Positions 54,262-63,373 of a stretch of DNA of 64,000 bases are shown piece by piece. Where the stretch lies: NCBI RefSeq assembly GCF_002192415.1, contig NZ_CP021780.1, positions 5,270,001 to 5,334,000 on the forward strand, in the 5' to 3' direction. The notes beneath the pieces are model-generated. The model did no database searches and was not told where the DNA came from. It saw nothing but the letters and a program-made list of their open reading frames with translations. This DNA comes from Paenibacillus donghaensis (GTDB taxonomy: Bacteria > Bacillota > Bacilli > Paenibacillales > Paenibacillaceae). A program made the translations under genes and the position numbers. How positions within the stretch are numbered: the first letter of the stretch is position 1; every line of letters begins with the position of its first letter.

Positions 54262-54460
54262 GCGGCTTACCTCCTGCGGTACATATGGACTGGCTTTGTA
54301 AATAAGTATATGTATGGGCAGAGCAAAATAACCGCATTTTTGTGGACAGCCGGCAGCTTCATTATTTGGTATCCATCTTGATAACTTGTTATGTACGCCC
54401 CACCCTGCATTTTGTAAGCTTAAGGCGCAGTTAAAACGCTTTCAGGAGGGAACAATATCC

Positions 54461-55183
54461 ATGACACGAAGAGCCAGATTGTGGAGGAGCTGTTTGACGT
54501 TGGTGATGGCAGGCTGTCTTGTTGCCGCACCGACGGCATCCGCAGCGACCGTGTTTAATGAACCTCTTACTTATTTCAATGCAAGCACCTGGCAAAAAGC
54601 GGACGGCTGGTCCAACGGCGGCATGTTCAACTGTACCTGGCGGGCGGCCAATGCCACCTTTACCAGTGCAGGGCAGCTGCGGCTGGCCTTAACCAGTCCA
54701 TCCAACAATCAATTCGACGGGGCAGAGTACCGCTCGACGAACAAATACGGCTACGGGAAATACGAGGTCAACATGAAGCCGGTCAAGAACATCGGGGTGG
54801 TCACCGCATTCTTCACCTACACCGGACCTTCGGAAGGAACCGCCTGGGACGAAATCGATATCGAGTTCCTAGGCAAAGACACCACCAAGGTGCAGTTTAA
54901 TTACTTCACGAACGGGGTAGGAGGCCATGAGAAGGTGGTGAACCTCGGGTTTGACGCTTCCCAGGGATATCATACGTATGCTTTTGACTGGCAGCCCGGC
55001 TCCATTAAATGGTACGTGGACGGGGTGCTGAAGCATACCGCAACCAGCAATATTCCGACCAATCCCGGCAAAATCATGATGAATCTGTGGAACGGCACCG
55101 GTGTGGATTCCTGGCTGGGCTCCTATAACGGCGCTAATCCGCTATACGCTTATTACGACTGGGTGAAGTATACCAGCAACTGA
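54461..55183 (+). CDS. bglS: GH16 endo-beta-1,3-1,4-glucanase (lichenase)
   Basis: 240 residues, secreted. A signal peptide (RLWRSCLTLVMAGCLVAAPT, cleavage at ASA-A) leads to a single GH16 domain. The catalytic motif DEIDIEFLG gives Glu131 as nucleophile, Asp133, and Glu135 as acid/base. Aromatic substrate residues in YRSTNKYGYGKYEV, VTAFFTYTGPSEGTAWDE and YAFDWQPGSIKWYVDG are typical of Bacillus/Paenibacillus lichenases cleaving beta-1,4 bonds next to beta-1,3 bonds in mixed-linkage glucans. AGGAGG precedes the ATG. A palindrome ATAACTTGTTAT lies 69 bp before it. Confidence 0.95.
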   Translation: MTRRARLWRSCLTLVMAGCLVAAPTASAATVFNEPLTYFNASTWQKADGWSNGGMFNCTWRAANATFTSAGQLRLALTSPSNNQFDGAEYRSTNKYGYGKYEVNMKPVKNIGVVTAFFTYTGPSEGTAWDEIDIEFLGKDTTKVQFNYFTNGVGGHEKVVNLGFDASQGYHTYAFDWQPGSIKWYVDGVLKHTATSNIPTNPGKIMMNLWNGTGVDSWLGSYNGANPLYAYYDWVKYTSN

Positions 55184-55227
55184 GCGCGTTATGAAGACTG
55201 CAGCTATGACTAAGCCTGCGGCTCCTT

Positions 55228-56826
55228 CTACTCAGCCTGTTTCCATTGGCGGACTTCCCGCGTAATCTGTTCTCCTCCATACGAGGACCACAGGTCGACA
55301 AAGGCATCGAACTCACTCAGAGGGCTGTCTGTAAAAATAATCTTTTGGAACGTCTTCTGCTCCAGCATATGCAGCAGCTCCCAGCTGGTCCGCATGGTTA
55401 GCGTAGGCGGTCCGGTGAACTGGTCCTTCATGGACGCTCCCTGCTGCTGGAACAAGACCGGCAGGATATCGTCCGGGATTGCCTTCACCACCTGCGAAGG
55501 GATACGGGCCCCGTCGAAGGTCAGAGTGTAAGAGGAGACACGCACGCCTCCCAACGGCAGAAGGGTCGGGTCCGATTCCGGCTTGCCGTCCACCTCTGCC
55601 CAATCGTACCCTTTGGCGAATCCAGTGGCGAACTCCCCTGTCCCGGTAGCGTAATAGTCGAACAAGTAATTCTGGTATTTGAAAAAAATCTCCGGATGCT
55701 TCATCTTCTTGTTGATCAGAATGGCACCATTGTCGGGAAGCGTCCCCCTCCGTCCGGTATGTCCCTCCGGTCCGGAGGGGATGGCGATGGCCTGGAACGA
55801 AGCTTCCGGTTCGTTGTCCGTCAGCACAGACAACGGCCAGCCTCTCATCCAGTAAGGCCCGGCGATGATTCCCGCCTTACCCGAGGTGAACAGGGCGGCT
55901 GCCCCTTCCTCGTCCAGCCATGAGCTGTTGCCGGACACGTAGCCGGCCTTCACCCATTTCTTCAGCAGCGCCAGACCTTGCTTGGCGCCTGGCTGGGTGG
56001 AGCCGTAGGCCAGCGAGCCATCCGGCTGCCGGTTCCACTGCTCAGGTATGGTGCCGAAGGCTCCGAAGATCCAGCTGCTGTCTCCCATCCAGGTGCTTGC
56101 GCCATTCCGGAAGCCAAGTGTCAGGCCGAAGGTATCTGCCTTGCCGTTCCCGTCGGGGTCGCTACGGGTGAAGGCTTCCATCACCTGCTCCAGCTTGGCG
56201 ATGGTGGCGGGAACCGGAAGACCCAGTTTCTTCAGCCAATCGGTGCGTATCCATAACAAGGGATCAGAATTGTATTCATAATCGAGAATCGGGATGGCGT
56301 ATTTCTCCCCCTCCCGTTCATAGAAGTCCCAGACAGAGGGTTGTTCGTTCATAGCCTGCTTCCACACGGTGGATGCATACTGTTCGAACAGCGATCCTAC
56401 CTCCCGGAACTGCCCGGAATCAATTAGTTCCTGAATAATCTCCCGGTCGCGGGTGGTAACAATATCCGGCAGCTTGCCTTTGGCCAGCTCCAGGCGCAGC
56501 TTATTGGCGAAGTTCTCAGAAGATCCGGGCAATGTCCAGAGGTACCGGATTCGAATGCCCAGCCGTTCCTCCGCCCAGCGGGTATGGACATTGTATTCCA
56601 GATCTTCTCCTTCCATGAAGGCCAGGTCGGGATTAACGGCAGCTACGGTAAACAGTTCGACGGCCGGCACATATTTTGCCTGCTTCTCGTCAAAATATAT
56701 CTCTCCCTTATCTGTTCCAACCTCAACTTGTGAGGAAATATGATTCTGCCGGAGCTTGCCGTCTCTACCGAAGGAGCAGCCTCCGCATATGACCAGCACC
56801 ATGACAAGCAGTACACGTAACCGCAT
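55228..56826 (-). CDS. Extracellular solute-binding lipoprotein (ABC sugar type)
   Basis: 532 residues. A lipoprotein signal (RLRVLLVMVLVICGGCSFG) places the lipidated Cys at position 17. The rest is a family-1 solute-binding protein: DIVTTRDREIIQELIDSGQF, LDYEYNSDPLLWIRTDWLKK, DPDGNGKADTFGLTLGF, KAGIIAGPYWMRGWPLSVLT. It resembles LplA-like oligosaccharide binders of Paenibacillus. No permease or ATPase gene is in the window, so it may serve a transporter elsewhere or act as co-sensor for the divergent YesM/YesN pair. Confidence 0.88.
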   Translation of the reverse strand: MRLRVLLVMVLVICGGCSFGRDGKLRQNHISSQVEVGTDKGEIYFDEKQAKYVPAVELFTVAAVNPDLAFMEGEDLEYNVHTRWAEERLGIRIRYLWTLPGSSENFANKLRLELAKGKLPDIVTTRDREIIQELIDSGQFREVGSLFEQYASTVWKQAMNEQPSVWDFYEREGEKYAIPILDYEYNSDPLLWIRTDWLKKLGLPVPATIAKLEQVMEAFTRSDPDGNGKADTFGLTLGFRNGASTWMGDSSWIFGAFGTIPEQWNRQPDGSLAYGSTQPGAKQGLALLKKWVKAGYVSGNSSWLDEEGAAALFTSGKAGIIAGPYWMRGWPLSVLTDNEPEASFQAIAIPSGPEGHTGRRGTLPDNGAILINKKMKHPEIFFKYQNYLFDYYATGTGEFATGFAKGYDWAEVDGKPESDPTLLPLGGVRVSSYTLTFDGARIPSQVVKAIPDDILPVLFQQQGASMKDQFTGPPTLTMRTSWELLHMLEQKTFQKIIFTDSPLSEFDAFVDLWSSYGGEQITREVRQWKQAE

Positions 56827-56880
56827 TACACCCTCCTGATAACGCTATGATGTCGGTTGTTTTTGAAAAGTATAGCACAA

Positions 56881-56911
56881 ATAAAAACTATAACTATGCT
56901 ATAGTTTTTAT
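56881..56911. promoter_or_regulatory. Perfect 12-bp inverted repeat between the lipoprotein and YesM genes
   Basis: ATAAAAACTATA-N7-TATAGTTTTTAT lies in the 123-bp gap between divergent genes, 55 bp before the lipoprotein gene start and 38 bp before the kinase start. TATAGT on both strands could serve as -10 boxes, so the site could be a shared operator/promoter. The role is inferred from position and symmetry. Confidence 0.6.
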
Positions 56912-56949
56912 TATTATCAGCTGAAGAAGAAGAGGATGATTCTTACCCG

Positions 56950-58680
56950 ATGCGTGCTAACCTGTTTGTCAAAATGGTGGCTATTCTGTTTACACTGATT
57001 ACAATTACACTCGCTCTGTATGGGATCTCATACCGCAAGGATGTACAGGTTATTACGCATCAGATCGAGACCACCGACCTGAACCATCTGGAGTTTCTCA
57101 CCTCACAGATCGACAGCAATATCAATCAGCTGGCCGGGAGCCTCTACGCTCTCCAGCGTGATCCGACCATCCGTGATTACGGACAGATTCAGCAGCTTGG
57201 CCATCTGATAGAACCCAATCAGACGATCCTGACCGTACTTGAGAAGCTGTCGCTGCAGGCCGGCTCCAGCAGTTGGGAGAACCAGCTGCTGCTCTATCAT
57301 GTGCAGCGGGGCGAGACCCTGTCTCCCGACTCTTCTCTGGCGTTCGATACCGGTCTGCTCGCCCGCCCCTTGCCGGCTGGCTGGGAATATCAGCCTCCGT
57401 CCGGGTCCGGAGACAGTACAGGAAGGTTCCGGCTGCTGCTCAGTGAGGCCAACCGGATCACTAGCCCCGGACAAGCCCGGATGATCGCCGAGATCAGCTT
57501 CCCTGCAGCCAATATGGAGAAGATGTTCGAAGCCTATCAGGCGGAGAATAGCGGAGATATCTTCCTGTACCACCGCGACCACGGGATACTCTATACCCGG
57601 CATACCGATCAGGAGCTGGCAGACCATCTGGTTCCCCTGCCGGATACACAGGCTGGCACCGCTGTAGTCCAGCTGGCAGACGAAAGTTACCTTGTAAGTG
57701 CTGTTCCCTCGGCTACCCTGGGCTGGATGGTGGTCCATTATTCACCCTTGGAGCAGATTCTGCAGCCCATCCAGAGCAGCAAATATTCCTTCACAGTGGC
57801 CACTGGCGTACTGCTGGCAATGAGCCTGCTGGTCTCCCTGATCATGTACCGCCAGATTCAGCGTCCGATCAGCCTGCTGCTGCGTTCACTGAACCGGATG
57901 AAGGACGGACGCTGGTCCACCCGCATTCAGGTTAAGAGCAACAATGAATTCACGCAGCTGCATCAGGAGTTCAACGATATGGCCGCCGAGCTGCAGGCCT
58001 TGATTGAGCAGGTATATCTGGAGCAGTTGCGCACGAAGGATGCCCATCTGAAGCAGCTGCAATCCCAGATTAATCCCCATTTCCTCTATAACTGCCTGTT
58101 CTTCATGAAGAGCAAGGCAAGCATCGGGGATACGGAGTCGGTTGAGGCCATGGCGCTTAACCTTGGTGAATACTACCGTTATATCACCAAGATGGACCAC
58201 TCCATGACTACCATCAGCGAGGAAATCAAGCTGCTGGAGAACTATTTGGCGATCCAGAATCTCAGGAAGCAACGGCTTCAATATAAGATTGAGATTCCTG
58301 ACGAACTGATGAACGAGCAGATTCCCCGGCTGCTGATCCAGCCGCTGGTCGAGAATAGCATTATACACGGCATTGAGCGCAAGATCGGACTCGGCTTTAT
58401 CGCCATTACCGCTTCGCGGAGCGATATGGAGCTTCTGATCTCCGTAGAGGATAATGGAGCCGGGATGAGCCCGGACCAGATCACCGGCCTCTGGCAGCAG
58501 ATTCATGAACCGGAGCGCGCCGACGGCGGATGCGGACTCTGGAACGTACAGCAACGGCTGAAGCATCAGTTCGGCGAGGCATCTACGCTATTGATTACAG
58601 CATCTGAACAGGGCGGGCTACAGGTTACCCTGCATATTCAGAAGAAAGAGGAACACGATGCATCAAATCCTGCTGGTTGA
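56950..58680 (+). CDS. YesM-type sensor histidine kinase
   Basis: 576 residues. An N-terminal helix (LFVKMVAILFTLITITLALY), an extracellular Cache-like domain (about 35-275), a second helix (SFTVATGVLLAMSLLVSLIM), HAMP (MYRQIQRPISLLLRSLNRMK), the phosphoacceptor box LKQLQSQINPHFLYNCLFFM with His377, and an HATPase_c domain (LLIQPLVENSIIHGIERKIG, VEDNGAGMSPDQI). It phosphorylates the response regulator encoded next, with which it overlaps by 23 bp. The ligand is probably a glycan, given neighbours. Confidence 0.93.
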   Translation: MRANLFVKMVAILFTLITITLALYGISYRKDVQVITHQIETTDLNHLEFLTSQIDSNINQLAGSLYALQRDPTIRDYGQIQQLGHLIEPNQTILTVLEKLSLQAGSSSWENQLLLYHVQRGETLSPDSSLAFDTGLLARPLPAGWEYQPPSGSGDSTGRFRLLLSEANRITSPGQARMIAEISFPAANMEKMFEAYQAENSGDIFLYHRDHGILYTRHTDQELADHLVPLPDTQAGTAVVQLADESYLVSAVPSATLGWMVVHYSPLEQILQPIQSSKYSFTVATGVLLAMSLLVSLIMYRQIQRPISLLLRSLNRMKDGRWSTRIQVKSNNEFTQLHQEFNDMAAELQALIEQVYLEQLRTKDAHLKQLQSQINPHFLYNCLFFMKSKASIGDTESVEAMALNLGEYYRYITKMDHSMTTISEEIKLLENYLAIQNLRKQRLQYKIEIPDELMNEQIPRLLIQPLVENSIIHGIERKIGLGFIAITASRSDMELLISVEDNGAGMSPDQITGLWQQIHEPERADGGCGLWNVQQRLKHQFGEASTLLITASEQGGLQVTLHIQKKEEHDASNPAG

Positions 58681-60271
58681 CGACGAGCCTTATGTCGTAG
58701 ATGACTTATCGATCTCCATTTCCTGGGCAGAGCTGCAGTTCGAGCATATCCATAAGGCCTATTCCGGCTTCGAAGCGCTGGAGATCATGCGCAAGCATCC
58801 GATAGATATCATCGTCACCGATATTAATATGCCGGAAATGTCAGGGCTGCAGCTCATTGAACAGATCCGCAAGGAGTGGAAGCATGTCAAGGTGGTGCTG
58901 CTGACTGGCTACGCCGAGTTCGAATATGCTACCAAAGCGCTCCAGCAGCAGGCCAGCGCCTATCTGCTGAAGCCCATCGCCAATGGGGCACTGGTTGAAG
59001 TTATAGAGCAGCTTCTCCTGGAGATCCGCCAGGATTGGGAGGACAGGTCCTCCCTGCAGCGGACGATGCAGACGTTCAACGAGCATCTGCCCCTGCTGAA
59101 GGACAGGCTGCTGAACGATATTCTGCAGGGTCGGAAGATCTCAGGCCCGCAGCTGCTGGCCAAGATGAACAAAATCAAGCTGAACTTCAACCTGGAACAG
59201 CCGGTTGCTCTGGTGATCGTTCGCCTGGAGGATTATTTCCAGCAGCATGACCTGAATAGTATGATGCTGTTCGAATATGCCATTGTCAATATTGCAAGCG
59301 AGCTGTTCCAGGAACAGTTCGCGCTCTGGTCCTGCAAGGATGTCCATGACTATCTGGTGCTCGTCTTGCAGCCGCGGCAGGCAGCTTCGGCGGAAGAACT
59401 GGGCACGCTGCACAGCCATCTGCTGCAAACCGCTTACCAGCTGCAGAAGAATGTCGGCACGGTTATCGGCGGCGGAATCTCGGTCGTTACCACAGGCTGG
59501 GGAGCATTCCCGCTCAATCTGTACATCCTGTATCAGTCTGCAGTGTCCATGATCAGACAGCATATCAGCCATGATACAGGGATCTTCCTCAGTGTGGGCG
59601 ATCAGGAGGGACTGACACAGATTTCGGTGCTTCAGTCTCTGTACGAGCCGCCTACCTTGTTCCATCTGCTGGAGTCCAGCAACTGGGAGAGCATTGAACT
59701 GAAGGTGCGGACGATTCATGCCGAGCTGGCGACCGACAATGAGCATTCACAGGAGCATATTCAGGAAGTGAAGCTGTACATGGAGACCGCCTTCTACTAT
59801 TTCGCCCATAAGAACAACCGGATGCTGGGAGAGATCGCCGGGAACGGACTGCTGGACAGCCGGAGCTTCCATACCCCTGACAAGCTGCTGGACTGGGCAC
59901 TGCGGATGCTTCAGCTCCTGCGGGAGCATTTCGACAGTGAACGCAAGGATTTCCGTTCGCTGCTGATCCAGAAGATCCATGAGTATATTGATCTCAATCT
60001 GCATTATGTGTCCCTGAATGCAATTGCAGAAGAAGTGAAGCTGCATCCGGTCTACCTCTCCAAGATATACAAGGCAGAAACGGGAAAACGCCTCAGTGAC
60101 TATATCAGTGCTGCCAAGATGGAGAAAGCTACCTATCTACTGACCCATACCCCCCTTAAGGTATACGAAATCTCCACGGCGCTTGGCTATTCCAATGCCC
60201 ATTACTTCATCAAGCTGTTCAAGGAATACAGTCATATGACTCCGCAAGAATACAGGGACCGGGCTAATTAA
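58658..60271 (+). CDS. YesN-type response regulator with AraC DNA-binding domain
   Basis: 537 residues. Receiver domain (HQILLVDDEPYVVDDLSISI; phosphorylated Asp55 in DIIVTDINMPEMSG; LLTGYAEFEYATKAL; YLLKPI), a long middle region, and two AraC-type helix-turn-helix motifs at the end (NAIAEEVKLHPVYLSKIYKA, ISTALGYSNAHYFIKLFKEY, SHMTPQEYRDRAN). It starts inside the kinase gene, so the pair is translationally coupled. Likely targets are the adjacent glycan genes. Confidence 0.94.
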   Translation: MHQILLVDDEPYVVDDLSISISWAELQFEHIHKAYSGFEALEIMRKHPIDIIVTDINMPEMSGLQLIEQIRKEWKHVKVVLLTGYAEFEYATKALQQQASAYLLKPIANGALVEVIEQLLLEIRQDWEDRSSLQRTMQTFNEHLPLLKDRLLNDILQGRKISGPQLLAKMNKIKLNFNLEQPVALVIVRLEDYFQQHDLNSMMLFEYAIVNIASELFQEQFALWSCKDVHDYLVLVLQPRQAASAEELGTLHSHLLQTAYQLQKNVGTVIGGGISVVTTGWGAFPLNLYILYQSAVSMIRQHISHDTGIFLSVGDQEGLTQISVLQSLYEPPTLFHLLESSNWESIELKVRTIHAELATDNEHSQEHIQEVKLYMETAFYYFAHKNNRMLGEIAGNGLLDSRSFHTPDKLLDWALRMLQLLREHFDSERKDFRSLLIQKIHEYIDLNLHYVSLNAIAEEVKLHPVYLSKIYKAETGKRLSDYISAAKMEKATYLLTHTPLKVYEISTALGYSNAHYFIKLFKEYSHMTPQEYRDRAN

Positions 60272-60284
60272 GGCCCGGTCCCTG
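60253..60284 (+). terminator. Hairpin overlapping the yesN-type stop codon
   Basis: CAGGGACCGGGC / GCCCGGTCCCTG, a perfect 12-bp stem with the loop TAATTAAG; the stop codon TAA (60269-60271) lies in the loop. No T-tract follows, so it may protect the 3' end more than terminate. Confidence 0.5.
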
Positions 60285-60327
60285 CAGTTAAGCTGTCCTA
60301 TGATACGATTGGCACGGCAAACATCAG

Positions 60328-63321
60328 TTAGCTGAAGGAAATAACGACCTCATGAACCCCCGGTTCCTCTTGCAATGGAATGACAGGCTGAGACAGCTGG
60401 CTTCCGTTAAGCTTCACGCTCGCCTGGCTGCTCCGGGAACGCCGGAAGCCCTCAGGCTTGCTTACAGTTATCCGGTAAGAGCTGTCCGCAAGCCTAAGCA
60501 CGAATTCCAGCCCCTGCTCCTCTTCTCGCAGAATCGGATCGATCATTATTTCGCCTTCCCGGTGCTCGATGCCCAGGGCTTCCAGCAAGGACAACGTCAG
60601 CCAGGTTGAGGTTCCGCTCAGCATCGGACCGATATTCTCCCCCGTCTCGCTGTTGTTATATTGGGTGCAGAAGCGGGGATTGCCGCAAATTTCGAACGGC
60701 GCCTCCAGGGTCCGGTATGGCAGCGTGATATCTAGCAGCCAATAACCGAGCTGCCCAAGTCTTGCAGCCAGCGCTGTGTCCTCAACATTCCTTGCTGCCT
60801 TGAACATCGCTGTAGTTGCCATCATGCAGGCGTGCTTGAACACGCCGCCGTTCTCACGGTCTCCAGGGAAATATTCATCTGAGGCAGTGTGAGACGACAC
60901 CTTGCCAAGCGCAGCCGGCGTGACCAGCTTCAGACCGGAGGCAGTCTTCAGCGTACGTTCAATCACATCCAGCATCGTTGTGATCTGCTGCTCTGTAGCG
61001 CAGTTTGCCAGTATGCTCCAGCTGAAGGAGTTGAGGAAGTAAGAGCCTTCGGTCAGCGGGTCAGCGGACAATCCGTCGCCACCTGCACCCAGGTAGGAAT
61101 ATTCGCCATTCGGGTAGCGGTTGAACAATACACGGGCGAAGAAATCACCCTTCCAGGCATGCTGCTGCAGATTGCTGTGCAGGGTACTGCGCCGCTCCTC
61201 CAGCTCTCCGGCATAGACCGTATCGCCCTTGCGCTCTGCCAGCTCCAGCAGCTGGTCCATGGCAACCTTCAGCAGGAAGCCGTTCATCACACTCTCTGAA
61301 TAATCGCTCTCCAGCGGATCACCGAAGCTGCCGCCCTTTTCCAGCTGCTTGCGGTAACGCTCCTCCTTCACCGGCCCGTTGATGCAGGTATCATCCAGCT
61401 TCAGACAGTCGTTCCAATCCGCATAATCCAGCAGCGGGATTCCGTGCTTGCCTACTGAGATCATGCCGGAATAGACCAGAATCGCCTGCAGGGTTTTATA
61501 TACCGACCTTGTTGCTTCAGGCACACTACCGGCGATGGTACATTCTTCATCCAGGAAGCCTGTATCTCCTGTCAGATTCACATAACGGTACACCGCCTGG
61601 ACCAGCCAGAGCGCATCATCCGACCACTTGCCTGGCTCCTTGCCTACCCAGAAGAAATTGTGATTGGCGAAGCCGAATTCGAACACATTGGCGGTCCATT
61701 CCTTCAGCAGCTGGCGTACCAGCTCTCCCTGGCCCATGCCGACAAAATAATACATCGAGGCATACAAATCCTGTATCTCCCGGAAGCCAATTTCGCGGTA
61801 GCCCTTCTGCGTCTGACAGAACGAACGTGACACGAAGGACTGGTACAGCACCTGAAACGGCAGATTACGGTTCACATAGGTATTGAAATCCTCATTCTCT
61901 GAATGGATCTGCAGGAACCCGCTGTACTCACGCACAAATGCCTGGCTCTGCTCCAGCGCCTTCTCTACCTCTGCGGGATCTGAGAAACGGGTGGTCAACT
62001 GTCCTACCTCTCTGGCCAATACCTCCTCGTCCCACTGCGCATTGCCCTTGTCAGAGACAAGACCGGTGAAATGGTCAGCCAGTACCGTCTGCCCGGCGGC
62101 AATATCAAGCTGAGCGGCAACGGCAAAGAATCCCGGTCCCTTGCGGTACAGCCGGCTGCTTAGCTTCAGCGCGCCTTGCGGCCGCTGCAGCGTTCCGTTG
62201 CCGACAAATTCATTGTAGTTGACGCAGAATTCAGTAGCGAACCCGGTTTCACCAGCCTGATGCAGCAGCATGGTATGAAATCTGAGGTCTTTTCTGCCGT
62301 TCTCCGGATAATAGTCGGGGCTGACGGCGGCCAAAGCGCCGTTTTTGTCCCGCAGTACCCCGCCTTGCAGAATAACGTTGCTGTAGAGCACATCCTCGAA
62401 CAGGGCGCCGGGAGCAGCAGAACCGAACATGCCGGTATACACCAGGCGCAGGGATCTTGCTGCAGCTCCGGTATTGCGGATTGTTATCCGCTGCACCTCG
62501 GTGGCCAGCGGCAGTCCCTCTTGCTGCGGCAGGATGAAGATCGTCCGGATAATTTCCAGACCGCAGGCAGTGACATAAGTGATCACGGTCTGGTTCTGCG
62601 AATGGCGGCATTCGGCTGACACAATGGCAGCCTCCTCCGGCTCAGCCGAATAGAACAGCTGGCGGTTGTTCTCGAACAGGTAGAACTGGCGGTTGGCCGG
62701 GAATCCATTCTCCTCCTGGCGCATATCCCAGCGTGAGGCCAACACTTGTGTGGCGGCGTGTGAGCGGAAGCTGCCTCCGCCGAAGCGGTCCACTACGCTT
62801 TTGGGAGTAGTCTGCAGCGGATGCGCATAGCCGATCCGGTTGCCCAGCAGCAAGTTAACATAGAAATGGGGACCGGGTGATGGGGCAAGCAGATCGATCA
62901 CATGCTCGCCCTGCTCATTCAGCCAACCTGCACTCACATTGCCTGCACCCAGAATGCCCCAAATTTCTCCGGCGTCACCCACAGGCAGGCTGGCCTTCTG
63001 CACCTGTTCACCGCACACGTACAGCACAGTCTCTCTGCCGGATAACCGGACCAGCACAGATTCTCCGCTTGCAGCCAGTCTCAGCAGAACGGAAGCCGTC
63101 TCCGGATGCTTCATCAGCTCCAGAACAGCTGGAGTCTTGCGGGACAAGCCTGATACGCCGATAACCGCGAGCTGCTTCGCATCGGCATAGATCGCATCCA
63201 CCTTGTCTTCAGGTGAGATCAGCTCCTGAAACAGCTCGCGGAGCCGGGCGTCGGGATTAGCATCGTGTTCTCTGGCGGTATAATAAGTTAACATAAGAAC
63301 CCTCCTCTTAATGTTGGACAC
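60328..63321 (-). CDS. GH94-type glycoside phosphorylase (probably beta-glucan)
   Basis: 997 residues, no signal peptide, so cytoplasmic. An N-terminal beta-sandwich (about 180-480) leads to an (alpha/alpha)6 barrel with GYREIGFREIQDLYASMYYF, LLDYADWNDCLKLDDTCING (the DWND region holds the general acid Asp in GH94), and EICGNPRFCTQYNNSETGEN. GH94 enzymes phosphorolyse cellobiose, laminaribiose, chitobiose or beta-1,2-oligoglucans. The length and the ADWNDCLK form suggest the 1,2-beta-oligoglucan branch, from memory and not proven. Convergent with the YesM/YesN operon; ends 56 bp from it. Confidence 0.78.
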   Translation of the reverse strand: MSNIKRRVLMLTYYTAREHDANPDARLRELFQELISPEDKVDAIYADAKQLAVIGVSGLSRKTPAVLELMKHPETASVLLRLAASGESVLVRLSGRETVLYVCGEQVQKASLPVGDAGEIWGILGAGNVSAGWLNEQGEHVIDLLAPSPGPHFYVNLLLGNRIGYAHPLQTTPKSVVDRFGGGSFRSHAATQVLASRWDMRQEENGFPANRQFYLFENNRQLFYSAEPEEAAIVSAECRHSQNQTVITYVTACGLEIIRTIFILPQQEGLPLATEVQRITIRNTGAAARSLRLVYTGMFGSAAPGALFEDVLYSNVILQGGVLRDKNGALAAVSPDYYPENGRKDLRFHTMLLHQAGETGFATEFCVNYNEFVGNGTLQRPQGALKLSSRLYRKGPGFFAVAAQLDIAAGQTVLADHFTGLVSDKGNAQWDEEVLAREVGQLTTRFSDPAEVEKALEQSQAFVREYSGFLQIHSENEDFNTYVNRNLPFQVLYQSFVSRSFCQTQKGYREIGFREIQDLYASMYYFVGMGQGELVRQLLKEWTANVFEFGFANHNFFWVGKEPGKWSDDALWLVQAVYRYVNLTGDTGFLDEECTIAGSVPEATRSVYKTLQAILVYSGMISVGKHGIPLLDYADWNDCLKLDDTCINGPVKEERYRKQLEKGGSFGDPLESDYSESVMNGFLLKVAMDQLLELAERKGDTVYAGELEERRSTLHSNLQQHAWKGDFFARVLFNRYPNGEYSYLGAGGDGLSADPLTEGSYFLNSFSWSILANCATEQQITTMLDVIERTLKTASGLKLVTPAALGKVSSHTASDEYFPGDRENGGVFKHACMMATTAMFKAARNVEDTALAARLGQLGYWLLDITLPYRTLEAPFEICGNPRFCTQYNNSETGENIGPMLSGTSTWLTLSLLEALGIEHREGEIMIDPILREEEQGLEFVLRLADSSYRITVSKPEGFRRSRSSQASVKLNGSQLSQPVIPLQEEPGVHEVVISFS

Positions 63322-63373
63322 AGGTTCGGCTGGTCCCTATGCATTCGGGTCCAGCCGTGCCTGCTGTTTATGC

